This document shows positions 17,408-26,182 of a stretch of 64,000 bases of DNA, one piece after another. Each line of letters starts with the position of its first letter. Positions within the stretch are counted from its first letter, which is position 1. Both the position numbers and the translations under genes were made by a program. The stretch lies in assembly GCA_039105265.1 (NCBI GenBank), contig JAPFFF010000049.1, positions 1,137,501-1,201,500 of the forward strand, given 5' to 3'. This stretch comes from Tritrichomonas musculus (lineage: Eukaryota; Parabasalia; Tritrichomonadida; Tritrichomonadidae). The notes beneath the pieces are model-generated. The model saw nothing but the letters and a program-made list of their open reading frames with translations, made no database searches and was not told the DNA's origin.

Positions 17408-17589
17408 ATGTCAAAAAAAGTGAATACAACACGATCAAATACAACATCAGAAGCGAAAAAATTAATGAAACAAATATCAAATGCCAAAATGAGAACAGAT
17501 GTTGGAAAAGGAGATAGTTATTCTTTTACTGACGATAGATATTATAGAATCAAAACAGTTGATAATTTGGTTCATGTAATCAAAGGAGT
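17408..17589 (+). pseudogene. Left part of a basic core gene interrupted by the inner element
   Basis: An open frame starting MSKKVNTTRSNTTSEAKK, with a normal leader, runs into the terminal repeat of the inner element. The right-hand part lies beyond 40262. The gene belongs to the basic, SAP-rich core cluster and is broken by the insertion. Confidence 0.75.
17585..17589. repeat. Target-site duplication, left copy
   Basis: GGAGT directly before the first base of the left terminal repeat. The identical pentamer follows the right terminal repeat at 40263. Polintons are known to duplicate 5-6 bp. Confidence 0.85.
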
Positions 17590-17601
17590 AGTAGAATGGT
17601 T

Positions 17602-17639
17602 AAGGGGGGCTACAGGGACAAGCCCTTTCGCCCCCACTT
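17602..17639. repeat. Terminal hairpin in the left arm
   Basis: GGGGGG pairs with CCCCC, enclosing AGGG-ACAAG-CCCT. The mirrored copy is at the right end. A foldable end fits origins used in protein-primed replication (inference). Confidence 0.5.
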
Positions 17640-17870
17640 ACCGGTTTTGAAGGTCGTCTGAGACCCTCCCAACAGCCCTCCAGAGGCCCATTACGGTCAT
17701 TCCGTCAACTCTCCACCCTCAACACCTCCCGAGAAGCTCAAATCACCCAAAAAACGACAGTTACGGACCTCTAAACGAGTTTCCCAATCACAGCCATCTC
17801 CACTGCTCCAACAGCTGCTTGGAAACACTAGGGATTTCGTTATAGAGACATCTTTTTAGCCTCACCGCAA

Positions 17871-18209
17871 ATGAGTACTCCCTATTACATTCACCATGAC
17901 GACTTCGACGGTCTTGCAGTCCCTGATCAGGTCATGCCTAACGATATCAAACGTATTGTATCTCACGGTAAGCACACGTTCCGTAAACGAATCTTCTTCT
18001 TCAGTCCCAGTCAACGACAGGTATATCGATACATCGCAACCGATAAGCTCGTCGAGGTAGTGAAGGGGCATACGGTCGGTAACTCATTAGTGTTCAATCT
18101 AGTGACGGATGAGTCCAGACACGACACTCTATATGTGAACGATCGAATGCTTGATATCATCAGGGACATGCCCAAGATCGAATTGCCCAACAGACGCGGC
18201 TGTCGTTGA
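17871..18209 (+). CDS. Terminal-repeat gene 1 (left copy), 112 residues
   Basis: It opens MSTPYYIHHDDFDGLAVPDQ, then a basic/aromatic stretch (KHTFRKRIFFFSPSQRQVY), ending in Arg/Cys. It is identical to 39642-39980 in the other arm. The start context TCACCGCAAATGAGT is the form shared by this element's genes. No family was recognised. The place inside the terminal repeats means two copies per genome. Confidence 0.7.
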   Translation: MSTPYYIHHDDFDGLAVPDQVMPNDIKRIVSHGKHTFRKRIFFFSPSQRQVYRYIATDKLVEVVKGHTVGNSLVFNLVTDESRHDTLYVNDRMLDIIRDMPKIELPNRRGCR

Positions 18210-18306
18210 ATCAGAAGTGGAGTTCATCGTCCCCGGATACCTCCGACACCGAAATGCCTCAAACGATTTCTCTATCGATTTTTTATCCCGTAGTTATACA
18301 CATAAG

Positions 18307-18540
18307 ATGAACGCCTGTGAAGATGTATTCGAAGCTATCGACATCTCTGAAGTTCATTCAGTCAACGACATCATCGAATTCATCGAAGACTACTTCGGTG
18401 ATGAGATAGAGCTCGATGTTGAGGTTGAAAACGAATCCGATTTCGACAGACTCTTAAACGTAGCCTACGACGACGATATCGGCATGGACAGAAAGATCGA
18501 AGTCATCAAGACCATTATCGGATTGGTGTTGGATGACTAA
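18307..18540 (+). CDS. Terminal-repeat gene 2 (left copy), acidic 77 residues
   Basis: It opens MNACEDVFEAIDISEV and is strongly acidic throughout (DEIELDVEVENESDFD). The start was chosen because ATTTTTTATCCC lies about 25 bases upstream, like other promoters here; a longer frame has no good start context. It could mimic DNA or bind a basic protein (inference). It is duplicated at 39299-39532. Confidence 0.55.
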   Translation: MNACEDVFEAIDISEVHSVNDIIEFIEDYFGDEIELDVEVENESDFDRLLNVAYDDDIGMDRKIEVIKTIIGLVLDD

Positions 18541-18605
18541 ATCGGATCTTCATTTTTGGAGTCCGTCCCCGGGATTAACGAAGTCCACTGTTTTGCTTCT
18601 CCTAA

Positions 18606-20039
18606 ATGAGTTACCGCAGAGATATCCAAGTGAATGAACAGACCCATTTACCGCTTGAAACGACGTATAACTCGTCAATAGATGGAGTCGTAGATGAAGT
18701 CTACCCTAACAGGATCCATTTCCAGTACCCTCCTGAATGGCATACCTCTAACGTAGACGAGAAGATTATCGGTATCAGAGCCATCCATCTCAAACGCAAA
18801 AGCAGGACAGTTCGATTCATGCTCTACATCAGGAAGTACAAGAAGGATGAGTTCGAAGACAGGGACGAAGCTGGGTTGATCGATTATGTGATTGACTTAA
18901 TGGATGAACGATTAGATAATCTTCCTGGAGTGTTCTGGGCTTTCCTTCGTCGTGACGAGAATTCCGAACTGAAGGCCGTAATGAATGCTGCCTCTAACCA
19001 GAAGTACGATAAGATATTCTATCGTCTGAATGACATTCAACGAATAGACATCATGAAGACAACCCTGAATAAGGGAGACGTGAACGAGTTCATGAAATAT
19101 GCTTTCTCGACAGAAGAATCCAACGACATCGATGATCAGGTGAAGAACAGTGAGGGGGTCGAAAACATAACTGAGATCCAGTTATCGAAAATGAAAGCCG
19201 AAGACGTCGGCGTATTCCGAATTCCGATTCAGTTCACCATTAACGAAGATGATTCGTGGAACGACATTCATGATAAGCTGATCAGATGCATATCAAAGAC
19301 GAATCTATATGAGTATATCCGTTCTAAGGTGATCAAGGCTAACGATGACGAAGTGGTGATAAAGCTGACTGAATTGAATGCCATTCGCGACGATTACGAC
19401 TTGATGATACTGCGCAGTGATGAGTTTCTCGAAAACCCGATTCCGTTCTTCGTTACGAGTGACGACATCAACATAGTCAACAAGGACTACAAGCATATGA
19501 AACAACTCATAATCGAGCAGCCCGATAACATACTAATCAATAACGATTACTATTGTGATTACTTGATCACTCCAGACAATGACGACTCATATGAGAAGGT
19601 TTATTCGACACCCGAGCCTGAGATGCGCAGCTCCATATATCCGTATCTGCGTAATACCCATGAAGTAGACTTCGACGAAGGACGCTTCATTCACGGCTCC
19701 GATACACGAAACTTCCTGAACATCGGCCCCAATCCGAATCAAAACCATGTCGGATACACCAACGTGTACCATCGGAATCTGTACTTCCGCAACATCAGAA
19801 CCGATTTGGATTGTCGAATCGCTGCCTCATTCGCAAGTCAATCGAACCATAACATCATCGGATGTACTAACGAGACTTTCGAGAACATCAAGTACTACAA
19901 GATCAACGATAACGGTAATTCGTTCTGGATAGAGTGTTACGACAACGATGATATCAATATCCCGATCAACTTCAACAATGATGTGGTCCTGACAATGGAT
20001 GTTGTGTTCCTGCAGAACCGGAAGCTACTGTACTCTTAA
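18606..20039 (+). CDS. Probable structural protein, 477 residues
   Basis: The first gene inside the left arm; ATG in the TAAATGAGT context. It has mixed beta-rich sequence. Near residue 38 it has RIHFQYPPEWHTSN, resembling RFAFKYPSEFHTPT in the outer element's 161-residue gene (49722-50207), which sits between fibre and capsid genes; both are therefore probably particle components. The C-terminal part (about 330-477) is rich in Asn/Tyr strands. No family was identified with confidence. Confidence 0.6.
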   Translation: MSYRRDIQVNEQTHLPLETTYNSSIDGVVDEVYPNRIHFQYPPEWHTSNVDEKIIGIRAIHLKRKSRTVRFMLYIRKYKKDEFEDRDEAGLIDYVIDLMDERLDNLPGVFWAFLRRDENSELKAVMNAASNQKYDKIFYRLNDIQRIDIMKTTLNKGDVNEFMKYAFSTEESNDIDDQVKNSEGVENITEIQLSKMKAEDVGVFRIPIQFTINEDDSWNDIHDKLIRCISKTNLYEYIRSKVIKANDDEVVIKLTELNAIRDDYDLMILRSDEFLENPIPFFVTSDDINIVNKDYKHMKQLIIEQPDNILINNDYYCDYLITPDNDDSYEKVYSTPEPEMRSSIYPYLRNTHEVDFDEGRFIHGSDTRNFLNIGPNPNQNHVGYTNVYHRNLYFRNIRTDLDCRIAASFASQSNHNIIGCTNETFENIKYYKINDNGNSFWIECYDNDDINIPINFNNDVVLTMDVVFLQNRKLLYS

Positions 20040-20049
20040 TCCATCGTAA

Positions 20050-21123
20050 ATGAGTCGCATCAAGTTCAAGACCATTGATGAAGTGTATACCAAGTACCCG
20101 ACCAATACGATATCCAAGTTCAAGAGAATCGCTAATAGGTATGGCTTTACTGATGATGAAGCTAAGGAGTTTCTGAGTAACAGAGTCGTTCACGATCAGC
20201 ACGTTCCAGCTCCCAAATTCATGCACATCTATTCGAAGATCCGGCATGGCTTCCAGATGGATACATTCATTGACAACCCCAATTACTTGATGCTCATCAA
20301 CATCAATACCCGAAAGGCTTACGCGTATGAGATGAACGGTAAGGGAGCCAAGGAAGTGCTGAGATCGTTAAACGAGTTCATTAAGGTAGAACCCGAATGC
20401 AAGTCCATTGAATCCGATGAAGATACGGCCTATTTATCGAAATCCGTCCTCGACTTCATGAGAGAACACGACATCGTCTATACAACCACAACGGATAATG
20501 ACCATAACAAACTCGGTATCATCAATCGATTCATGAGGACCATTCGTGACATGAAAGCTAACGAACCTTCCGCTGACGTGCTATCCTTAGTGGAGTCCTA
20601 TAACGACATGCCTCACCGATCTCTCGATTACAAGTCCCCTAACGACATTACCGAAGAAGATGAGTTGGAGTATATCGATAAGATGAGTCATCAGGAGAGT
20701 CCATACAAGTTCGAACCTGGCGACTTCGTCAGGGTAGTTCTCGATAAGAGTCCGTTAACGAAGCACCGTTCCAATTTATCTAAGCAGTCCTACATCGTCG
20801 ACTCCAAAGACGGCAATCAATTCGTGATCCGTTCTAGCGATGGTTCCGTGGATACTCTACCGGGATATAGGCTCGTGAAGGCTGCTAAGAACGTTCCGTT
20901 AGCGACGACCATTAAGAACGGCAAACGCGGTATCGTTAAGGAGATTCGATCGTATAATCAGAAACGAGACACCTACACGATTACGTACGAGGATTCCGAC
21001 GTGACAGACACCATCAAAGCGAAGAACATGCGGGAAGGTCATCCAACGAAATTATCGACTATGGAGCGTCAGTACTGGGTTAACCGAAAACGGATTCCCG
21101 ATCAGATAAGGAAGTTCATTTAA
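20050..21123 (+). CDS. Polinton-type RVE integrase (inner element)
   Basis: 357 residues. The integrase core spans about 60-205 with GFQMDTFID, SIESDEDTAYLSKSV and INRFMRTIRDM, then ESYNDMPHRSL, as in other Polinton integrases. The C-terminal part has a small SH3-like barrel (EPGDFVRVVLDK) and then a chromo-like domain (RGIVKEIRSYNQKRDTYTI). It would catalyse joining of the element ends. It is 10 bases after the previous gene and 10 bases before the ATPase gene, so they form a tight block. Confidence 0.85.
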   Translation: MSRIKFKTIDEVYTKYPTNTISKFKRIANRYGFTDDEAKEFLSNRVVHDQHVPAPKFMHIYSKIRHGFQMDTFIDNPNYLMLININTRKAYAYEMNGKGAKEVLRSLNEFIKVEPECKSIESDEDTAYLSKSVLDFMREHDIVYTTTTDNDHNKLGIINRFMRTIRDMKANEPSADVLSLVESYNDMPHRSLDYKSPNDITEEDELEYIDKMSHQESPYKFEPGDFVRVVLDKSPLTKHRSNLSKQSYIVDSKDGNQFVIRSSDGSVDTLPGYRLVKAAKNVPLATTIKNGKRGIVKEIRSYNQKRDTYTITYEDSDVTDTIKAKNMREGHPTKLSTMERQYWVNRKRIPDQIRKFI

Positions 21124-21133
21124 CGTCTCGTAA

Positions 21134-21985
21134 ATGAGTGAGATCAAGAAGGTTGAAGAGCTTATCGAAGATTCGTTACGGAAGAACCAACGGGACATCG
21201 AGATGGCCCTCATTAAGCCCCTCGCTCCTGAATACCCATTTTCGACAAACGGTATCTACTTCCTTATCGGCAAGATGGGAGCAGGTAAATCGTTCTGGAT
21301 ATGGCGTCACATCATGATAACGGAACGTCTATTCAAGAAACCGTATTACAGTAAGATCATCTTCTGCTCGACGTCAGGGAAGCTCGATAAGACCGCTGAA
21401 GTGTTATCCAAGAACGTGAAGACCCCTATCGAGTACGTCAAAGAAGACGACCTTCTTCCATACCTCAAACGACATCTCAGACGGAAACTCAAATACTATG
21501 CAATGGTGAAGCACGTCCTATCTAAGATGGCCGAAGCGAATGAAGAGATGGCGAGAATCATCTCCAAGCATTCGTTAAACGAGATCGAAGACAGAATCGC
21601 CTATATAGCGAGTAAGCTCGTTCAGTACCAGACCGCTTCGTACCCTTACAATACGTTGCTCGTTCTCGATGACGCTGCTGGATCTCCGTTACTCAAGAAC
21701 GGTAACAGCGAACTCTGTCGACTACTCACCAAGACGAGACACTTCAACCTAACCTGCATCATAGCTGTTCAGACGCTCCGCTTCGTTCATCTCAACGTTA
21801 AGAGGTTAGCCACAGACATCATCTGTTACAGCGGTTTCAGTAAAGAAGACTTCACAGCGATGCTTCAACAGACACCAAACAATCTCGATATCAAGTCGAC
21901 GACATCCGAATACCTTAACCATAAGGGCCAGCATGACCGATTCATCATCAACATCGTTGCCAACGAAGCACACTTCGAAGAGTAA
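21134..21985 (+). CDS. FtsK/HerA-type DNA-packaging ATPase (inner element)
   Basis: 283 residues. Walker A IGKMGAGKSFW near residue 44 and Walker B TLLVLDDAAGS near 175, followed by LTKTRHFNLTCIIAVQ, the sensor region of A32-like packaging ATPases. It pumps element DNA into the capsid. It is a homologue in role of 54696-55559. Confidence 0.9.
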   Translation: MSEIKKVEELIEDSLRKNQRDIEMALIKPLAPEYPFSTNGIYFLIGKMGAGKSFWIWRHIMITERLFKKPYYSKIIFCSTSGKLDKTAEVLSKNVKTPIEYVKEDDLLPYLKRHLRRKLKYYAMVKHVLSKMAEANEEMARIISKHSLNEIEDRIAYIASKLVQYQTASYPYNTLLVLDDAAGSPLLKNGNSELCRLLTKTRHFNLTCIIAVQTLRFVHLNVKRLATDIICYSGFSKEDFTAMLQQTPNNLDIKSTTSEYLNHKGQHDRFIINIVANEAHFEE

Positions 21986-22014
21986 ACCCGATGTATTTTT
22001 GTTTCACATAAACC

Positions 22015-22419
22015 ATGGGGTTCAAGAGTTTCATCACTAACGGTTGGAATCGCCTGAAGAACGATGTCCATCAAGGACTTATCGGTGCAAAGAACGTCGC
22101 TCATAGAGTCTGGAGTGCTACCAAGAAAGGGCTTATCGGTGCCAAGAACTACGCGATGAGTAATCCTAAGGCCGTCGGTACCATGTTACATGCGATCACT
22201 CCTTTCGCGACTGCATTCAATCCGACATTAGGGGCTATCACGTCAGCAGGTGCCAACATCTTCAGTCACATGCCGAAAGGTTCCGTTACGGATAAGATCG
22301 TGAAGATCAGTGAGCAGTTCGCTCGCGGGGAATTGAAGCCAAGCGGATCGACGACAGCACAAGCGGCAGCAGATTCCAGAAAGAAGTCGACTAAGGCGAT
22401 TCCGTTTAGAGGTCTTTAA
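22015..22419 (+). CDS. pVI-like amphipathic minor protein (inner)
   Basis: 134 residues, Gly/Ala-rich and basic. GLIGAKN is repeated at about 22 and 42, followed by hydrophobic VGTMLHAITPFATAFNP. The composition and place near ATPase and capsid genes resemble adenovirus pVI/pX-type membrane-active or core peptides. The outer counterpart is 53958-54224. ATTTTTGTTTCACATAAACC precedes the ATG. Confidence 0.55.
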   Translation: MGFKSFITNGWNRLKNDVHQGLIGAKNVAHRVWSATKKGLIGAKNYAMSNPKAVGTMLHAITPFATAFNPTLGAITSAGANIFSHMPKGSVTDKIVKISEQFARGELKPSGSTTAQAAADSRKKSTKAIPFRGL

Positions 22420-22429
22420 CGGCCCATAA

Positions 22430-22630
22430 ATGAGTGGAGCCCGCACTAATGCATATCGTTCAAGCAATTCCGTTATCGTATCTGGTCCTGGCACTATGTA
22501 TAACGAAGTCACTAGACCGAGATCAACTTCAGTACAATACCATAGTAATACCAACACTCACGACGTAACGGTGCCATATACCAGAACTCGTAAATCGAAG
22601 TCTAAACCACGCAAAAACAAACGTAGGTGA
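22430..22630 (+). CDS. Small basic protein, 66 residues
   Basis: A Ser/Thr/Asn-rich body followed by RTRKSKSKPRKNKRR. It is a likely DNA-condensing core peptide. The start is in the ATAAATGAGT context. Confidence 0.55.
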   Translation: MSGARTNAYRSSNSVIVSGPGTMYNEVTRPRSTSVQYHSNTNTHDVTVPYTRTRKSKSKPRKNKRR

Positions 22631-22664
22631 GTATTGACAGTGAGGATATTTTTGTCCAAACTAA

Positions 22665-23246
22665 ATGAGTAAGTACGTCCGCGGAGTGAAACGAAATCAG
22701 ATCATCCAGCGATGGATACAAGGTATCGATGACCCCGATTACGAAGTGTTCCCGACGAAGAAAGAAGGGAAGTATATCGTGAAGTTAAGGGAGAAGAGTG
22801 AGCCCGAAAATGGGTCCCTCGAGAATGAACCCGAAATTGAGTCCAAGAATGAATCCGAGCCCGAAAACGCTACTACGGAAATTCCCACAGTCGAGATATC
22901 ACCCGAAAACGGGTCCCGCGGAATTCCGCTCCACCAGATATCACCCGAAAACGAGCCTCCAGTCGCAACGAAACCTCGATCGCGAAGCACAGTCCCTCGA
23001 GACTCGACAATTAATCTCGAGATACTCGAGCAGTTACGTAACCTCGGTGAAGAGCTCCGCAACGATCGTTTCAAGAAAGAGCAGAAGCAGTACATCAAAC
23101 ACGTCGTCAACAAAGAGTTATCGAAGTCCCGTATACGTAGTCGATACGTCCCAGACATGTTCCCCGAGAATGAACCCGAACCAGTTGAACCTGAGCCAGA
23201 GCCCGTCAATGAACAACCCCTATTTCGATCTCGTATACGACGTTGA
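22665..23246 (+). CDS. Glu/Pro-rich repetitive protein, 193 residues
   Basis: A central array of SEPENGS/ENEPE-like repeats (about 45-115), a basic helical part (about 125-160), then EPEPVEPEPEPV near the end. It is disordered and charged, with no family. ATTTTTGTCCAAACTAAATG precedes it. It could be a scaffold between core and capsid (inference from its neighbours only). Confidence 0.6.
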   Translation: MSKYVRGVKRNQIIQRWIQGIDDPDYEVFPTKKEGKYIVKLREKSEPENGSLENEPEIESKNESEPENATTEIPTVEISPENGSRGIPLHQISPENEPPVATKPRSRSTVPRDSTINLEILEQLRNLGEELRNDRFKKEQKQYIKHVVNKELSKSRIRSRYVPDMFPENEPEPVEPEPEPVNEQPLFRSRIRR

Positions 23247-23292
23247 ACGTGAATCCGCCATCAACGACCCCCTTATTTTTCTTTCACCTTAA

Positions 23293-24869
23293 ATGACGTT
23301 CAACAACGAAGTCTTCCACAAGACATCAGCTGAGGTCAATACCCAGGTAGCCAGCTATTTCGATATAGTCGATAATGCTATTGCCATGTCCGATACTAAC
23401 AAGAAGTACGTTATCGACGCCCAAGCATCATACAGTCCTTCAGCACCCATTCATGCAGGTTCGTTCACGACATTCATCATCAGCCCTACTTGTGATAACA
23501 CCGCCGACATCTATAACGGTTTCATCAAAGCCAACATGAAGATCGATGTCGACTTAGATGCTGGACCAACAACCGCATTAAACGCCATAAACGGTCATGA
23601 CTTTAATGGACTATGGGTTGGGTTCAAAGACGCCATGGATGCTGTCGAGAAGTATGAGATCTTAGCGAACGGTATCTCTATCTATACCCAGAACTTCGGC
23701 CCTGAAGAATCATTCCTAACAGCATGTGGCGCCAACGAAGCATCTAAACGAGGTGACGTTTACTCCAAGGTTCGTCATAAAGACATCTTTAAGCACAAAT
23801 TCGATCAAGCTCGATGCGGGTTCTTCATCGAACTCCGTAACGCCCAAACAGCTTACCCTAATATCACTATTCCGTTGAAGATCGATCTCCGTCGATTCCT
23901 ACCCCTCAGCAACATCAAGTACTTACCATCGTTCGCGGGTAAGCTCGAACTCAAGATCATGTTCGGCACCCAGGGTCTCGTATACTGTCCATGTGGACTG
24001 TCTGACGATGCGATCCACGACCCAGTTCATTGTGTATATACGCTTGCCCCAATCAGTAACGAGTTCGTTCAATCGGTACACAATCAACTATATGGATTAC
24101 CGATAACGGCGGTAACGACATTGCTGCTGGAGCCCGTACCCTCAACGTTAGACGCAATTTCGAGATACATGACTGCTACAGCGTTATCCCTAACTTCGGT
24201 ATTGACGGAGATATCTATCAAGCACTCGTTCAACGATATACCCAACAAGAACTCATCTTCCCCACTCAGATTCTGACATTCACATCGATGAGTAAGACAA
24301 TAGGTGCCGGACACGGATCTACGACACAGACAATCACTCCCCGATTCGTCGACTCCATCTTCTTCCTATTCCCCTTAACAGCCAACCATCACACCGTATT
24401 CAAGAACCCATTGTTCACCAACTTCCAGTTGAGATGCGGCGGTTACGGAGTCGTCCCAACCATCCCATTCGCGACAAATGGTTCAGATCCCATGTTCATC
24501 GAGTTGTGTCAGAATGCTATGAACGTCAATGGAGAACAAACAGGGTTCAACAAAGAGGTCGTTCAGTCACTAACCAACACAGAAGACTGTCGGCCATCCC
24601 TCGGTAGGGTCAGTCATGATAAGACATCCTTCTTCATCGGACTTCCAACAGAGACCGATAACACATTCCAACAGGGACAGACATCAAACACCCCAATCAC
24701 TTACGAAATCGTATGCGATATACCTATAGGTGGTAATTGGTATACCACTAACGTCACGACCCCACCTATCATGGGCTTGCTTCAAGACACCGTCATATCC
24801 ATTCATGTACAGCCTAATGGTATGCCACCCGTCGTTGAGATCGGGTCCTATGACATCACGAGTAGGTGA
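23293..24869 (+). pseudogene. Double jelly-roll major capsid gene (inner), broken about once
   Basis: Two adjoining open pieces together cover a region the size of a major capsid gene. Recognisable stretches are ANMKIDVDLD, GLWVGFKDAMDAVEKYE and IDLRRFLPLSN, beta-rich as in double jelly-roll proteins. GFKDA followed by an acidic helix is shared with the outer element's capsid genes. It lies just after small core genes, as expected. It appears broken about once. Confidence 0.8.
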
Positions 24870-24885
24870 GTTTATCGACCCTGAA

Positions 24886-25065
24886 ATGTCGAGCAGGTCA
24901 GTTCAAGTGATGTCTCATAAGCAACACACAACACCGAATCCTCCTATAACCCAACCTAAATGTGTTCATCCACCGACACATACCAAAGAGAACCTTTCTC
25001 AGTCATCGAGACGCGTCAACGCTAAGCAGTTAGTGGTGTTCAAAGACGACGTGAACTCCTATTGA
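24886..25065 (+). CDS. Possible small protein, 59 residues
   Basis: The frame opens MSSRSVQVMSHKQHTTPNPP in the GAAATG context directly after the capsid gene; basic, His/Pro/Thr-rich. It could be a real small core peptide or a chance frame. Confidence 0.35.
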   Translation: MSSRSVQVMSHKQHTTPNPPITQPKCVHPPTHTKENLSQSSRRVNAKQLVVFKDDVNSY

Positions 25066-25102
25066 CCGATCAGCGGTTTCATCTCATTTTTCTGCCCCAG
25101 AA

Positions 25103-25624
25103 ATGATTAAGAAGAGGAACCTCAACACTGGAGTCAATGCGAACGTATCCCTTGAACCGACATCGGCATCACAGTCGAATAACAACATCAATAACAACAT
25201 CTTCATCAACAAGCGCGACGACGGGAAGGAAGACATCGTTATCACCCGTGAACTACCGATCGCGCCAGAAGAACCCGTTGTCAACACCGACGTCCGATCA
25301 CTCATTCTCGAGACCTACGCGAAGATACTACTCGATCAAGACAAAGCCCTCATCAGTAACCTCGTCAGCAAACGGACCATCATCGTACCTATCCAAGACC
25401 TCGCCTCAATCATCAAATCGGTTACAGGCGGCAACGTCGAGATCTACACTGATGACAACCCTGGATGTTGCGTCGCTAAGGTATCACCGATACAGAAGGT
25501 CGATGCCATTAAGATCGTAACTGAGTCCGGAGAGATAGTCACCGACTTCAAACAAGTCTACAACAAAGAGTTCAACGACCTCGTCAATGTATATCACTTA
25601 TGTCTGAAGTACGTCGTCGTCTAA
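25103..25624 (+). CDS. Fibre-partner protein, 173 residues (inner)
   Basis: It opens MIKKRNLNTGVNANVSLEP, then a low-complexity Asn/Ser run, INKRDDGKEDIVITRE, and a conserved C-terminus ending NEFNDL-type VNVYHLCLKYVVV. About two-thirds identical by eye to the outer element's 42908-43441, though codons differ. In both elements the gene is convergent with the 3' end of the fibre gene. The function is unknown; a tip cap or assembly chaperone is suggested by position. The initiator-like TCATTTTTCTGCCCC lies before the ATG. Confidence 0.75.
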   Translation: MIKKRNLNTGVNANVSLEPTSASQSNNNINNNIFINKRDDGKEDIVITRELPIAPEEPVVNTDVRSLILETYAKILLDQDKALISNLVSKRTIIVPIQDLASIIKSVTGGNVEIYTDDNPGCCVAKVSPIQKVDAIKIVTESGEIVTDFKQVYNKEFNDLVNVYHLCLKYVVV

Positions 25625-25635
25625 AAATAGTGTAT

Positions 25636-25660
25636 CGTCATTTTTGGGCTCAGATCAATG
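25636..25660 (+). promoter_or_regulatory. Promoter-like block at the edge of the tip cassette
   Basis: CGTCATTTTTGGGCTCAGAT, then CAATGAGT. The form ATTTTTGG.CTCAGA also occurs twice in the right arm (rc 39271-39290 and 39620-39640). Similarity to the outer fibre begins at the ATGA, so this may mark a junction. Confidence 0.45.
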
Positions 25661-26180
25661 AGTGTATCTCGTTCTTGGCGTTATCTGCAGCTAAGATACC
25701 ATTTGATGTAAAGAATGCCGAGTTAACCAATATGTAATTAACTGTCGCATTGATCACGAAATTGCTACCACTTAACGGAAATTCAATATTGTTCAACCAG
25801 ATCGAAGTTGGTTCACATTGATATTCAAACTTAGGTGAATTATTAACGTTGAATGATATGCCGATTTTGATCTCTTTTTCGCTGACAACGTTGTCTCTGG
25901 TTTCACGATACGTTAAATAGAGTGTTCCATCATATTCGTTAAGTTGGTTCTCGAATTGATAACGAATGGTATTACTATTCGTTACATTGAATGTGTACTT
26001 GATTCGTGTCAAGTTATTCGTTAATGCAACCAACTTTGACTCCAACGAATCCAACTTCGATTTCAACGTATCGTACTCGAGCTCTTCAGGACATATCCAT
26101 CGAGATCGCCCATAGTAGCATAATCATCTGGCATCTCACTCTTCCATGAGTGAATCAGATGGTATATACGCATGAGTGAG
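25650..26180 (-). other. Orphan fibre-tip cassette
   Basis: An open stretch (25650-26066) encodes a 138-residue beta-rich domain (SFNVNNSPKFEYQCEPTSIW) about 85% identical in protein to the C-terminal tip of the outer fibre (43464-47471). DNA identity is about nine in ten across roughly 350 bases and base composition is AT-richer than its surroundings. Just upstream (26091-26150) lies a copy of a linker found at 26604-26660 in the fibre gene. It sits after the end of the inner fibre gene, as a spare or leftover tip. Confidence 0.75.
26091..26150 (-). repeat. Duplicate of a fibre linker segment
   Basis: Matches 26604-26660: CATATCCATCGAGATCGCCC, a short variable bit, then TAGCATAATCATCTGGCAT. 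The linker encodes DDYATxGDLDGY, the repeat placed before tips. Confidence 0.8.
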
Positions 26181-26182
26181 CG

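Larger units (their letters stand above)
17590..18560 (+). repeat. Left terminal inverted repeat
   Basis: About 971 bp matching the reverse complement of 39279-40262 almost perfectly, with only tiny length differences between arms. It starts AGTAGAATGGTTAAGGGGGG, carries two small genes and ends at CATTTTTGGA. The first ~280 bases are non-coding and probably contain replication and packaging signals. Confidence 0.93.

Noticed and set aside
22739-23209. Ser/Gly-rich minus-strand frame
   Set aside because: Antisense shadow of the Glu/Pro-repeat gene at 22665-23246.
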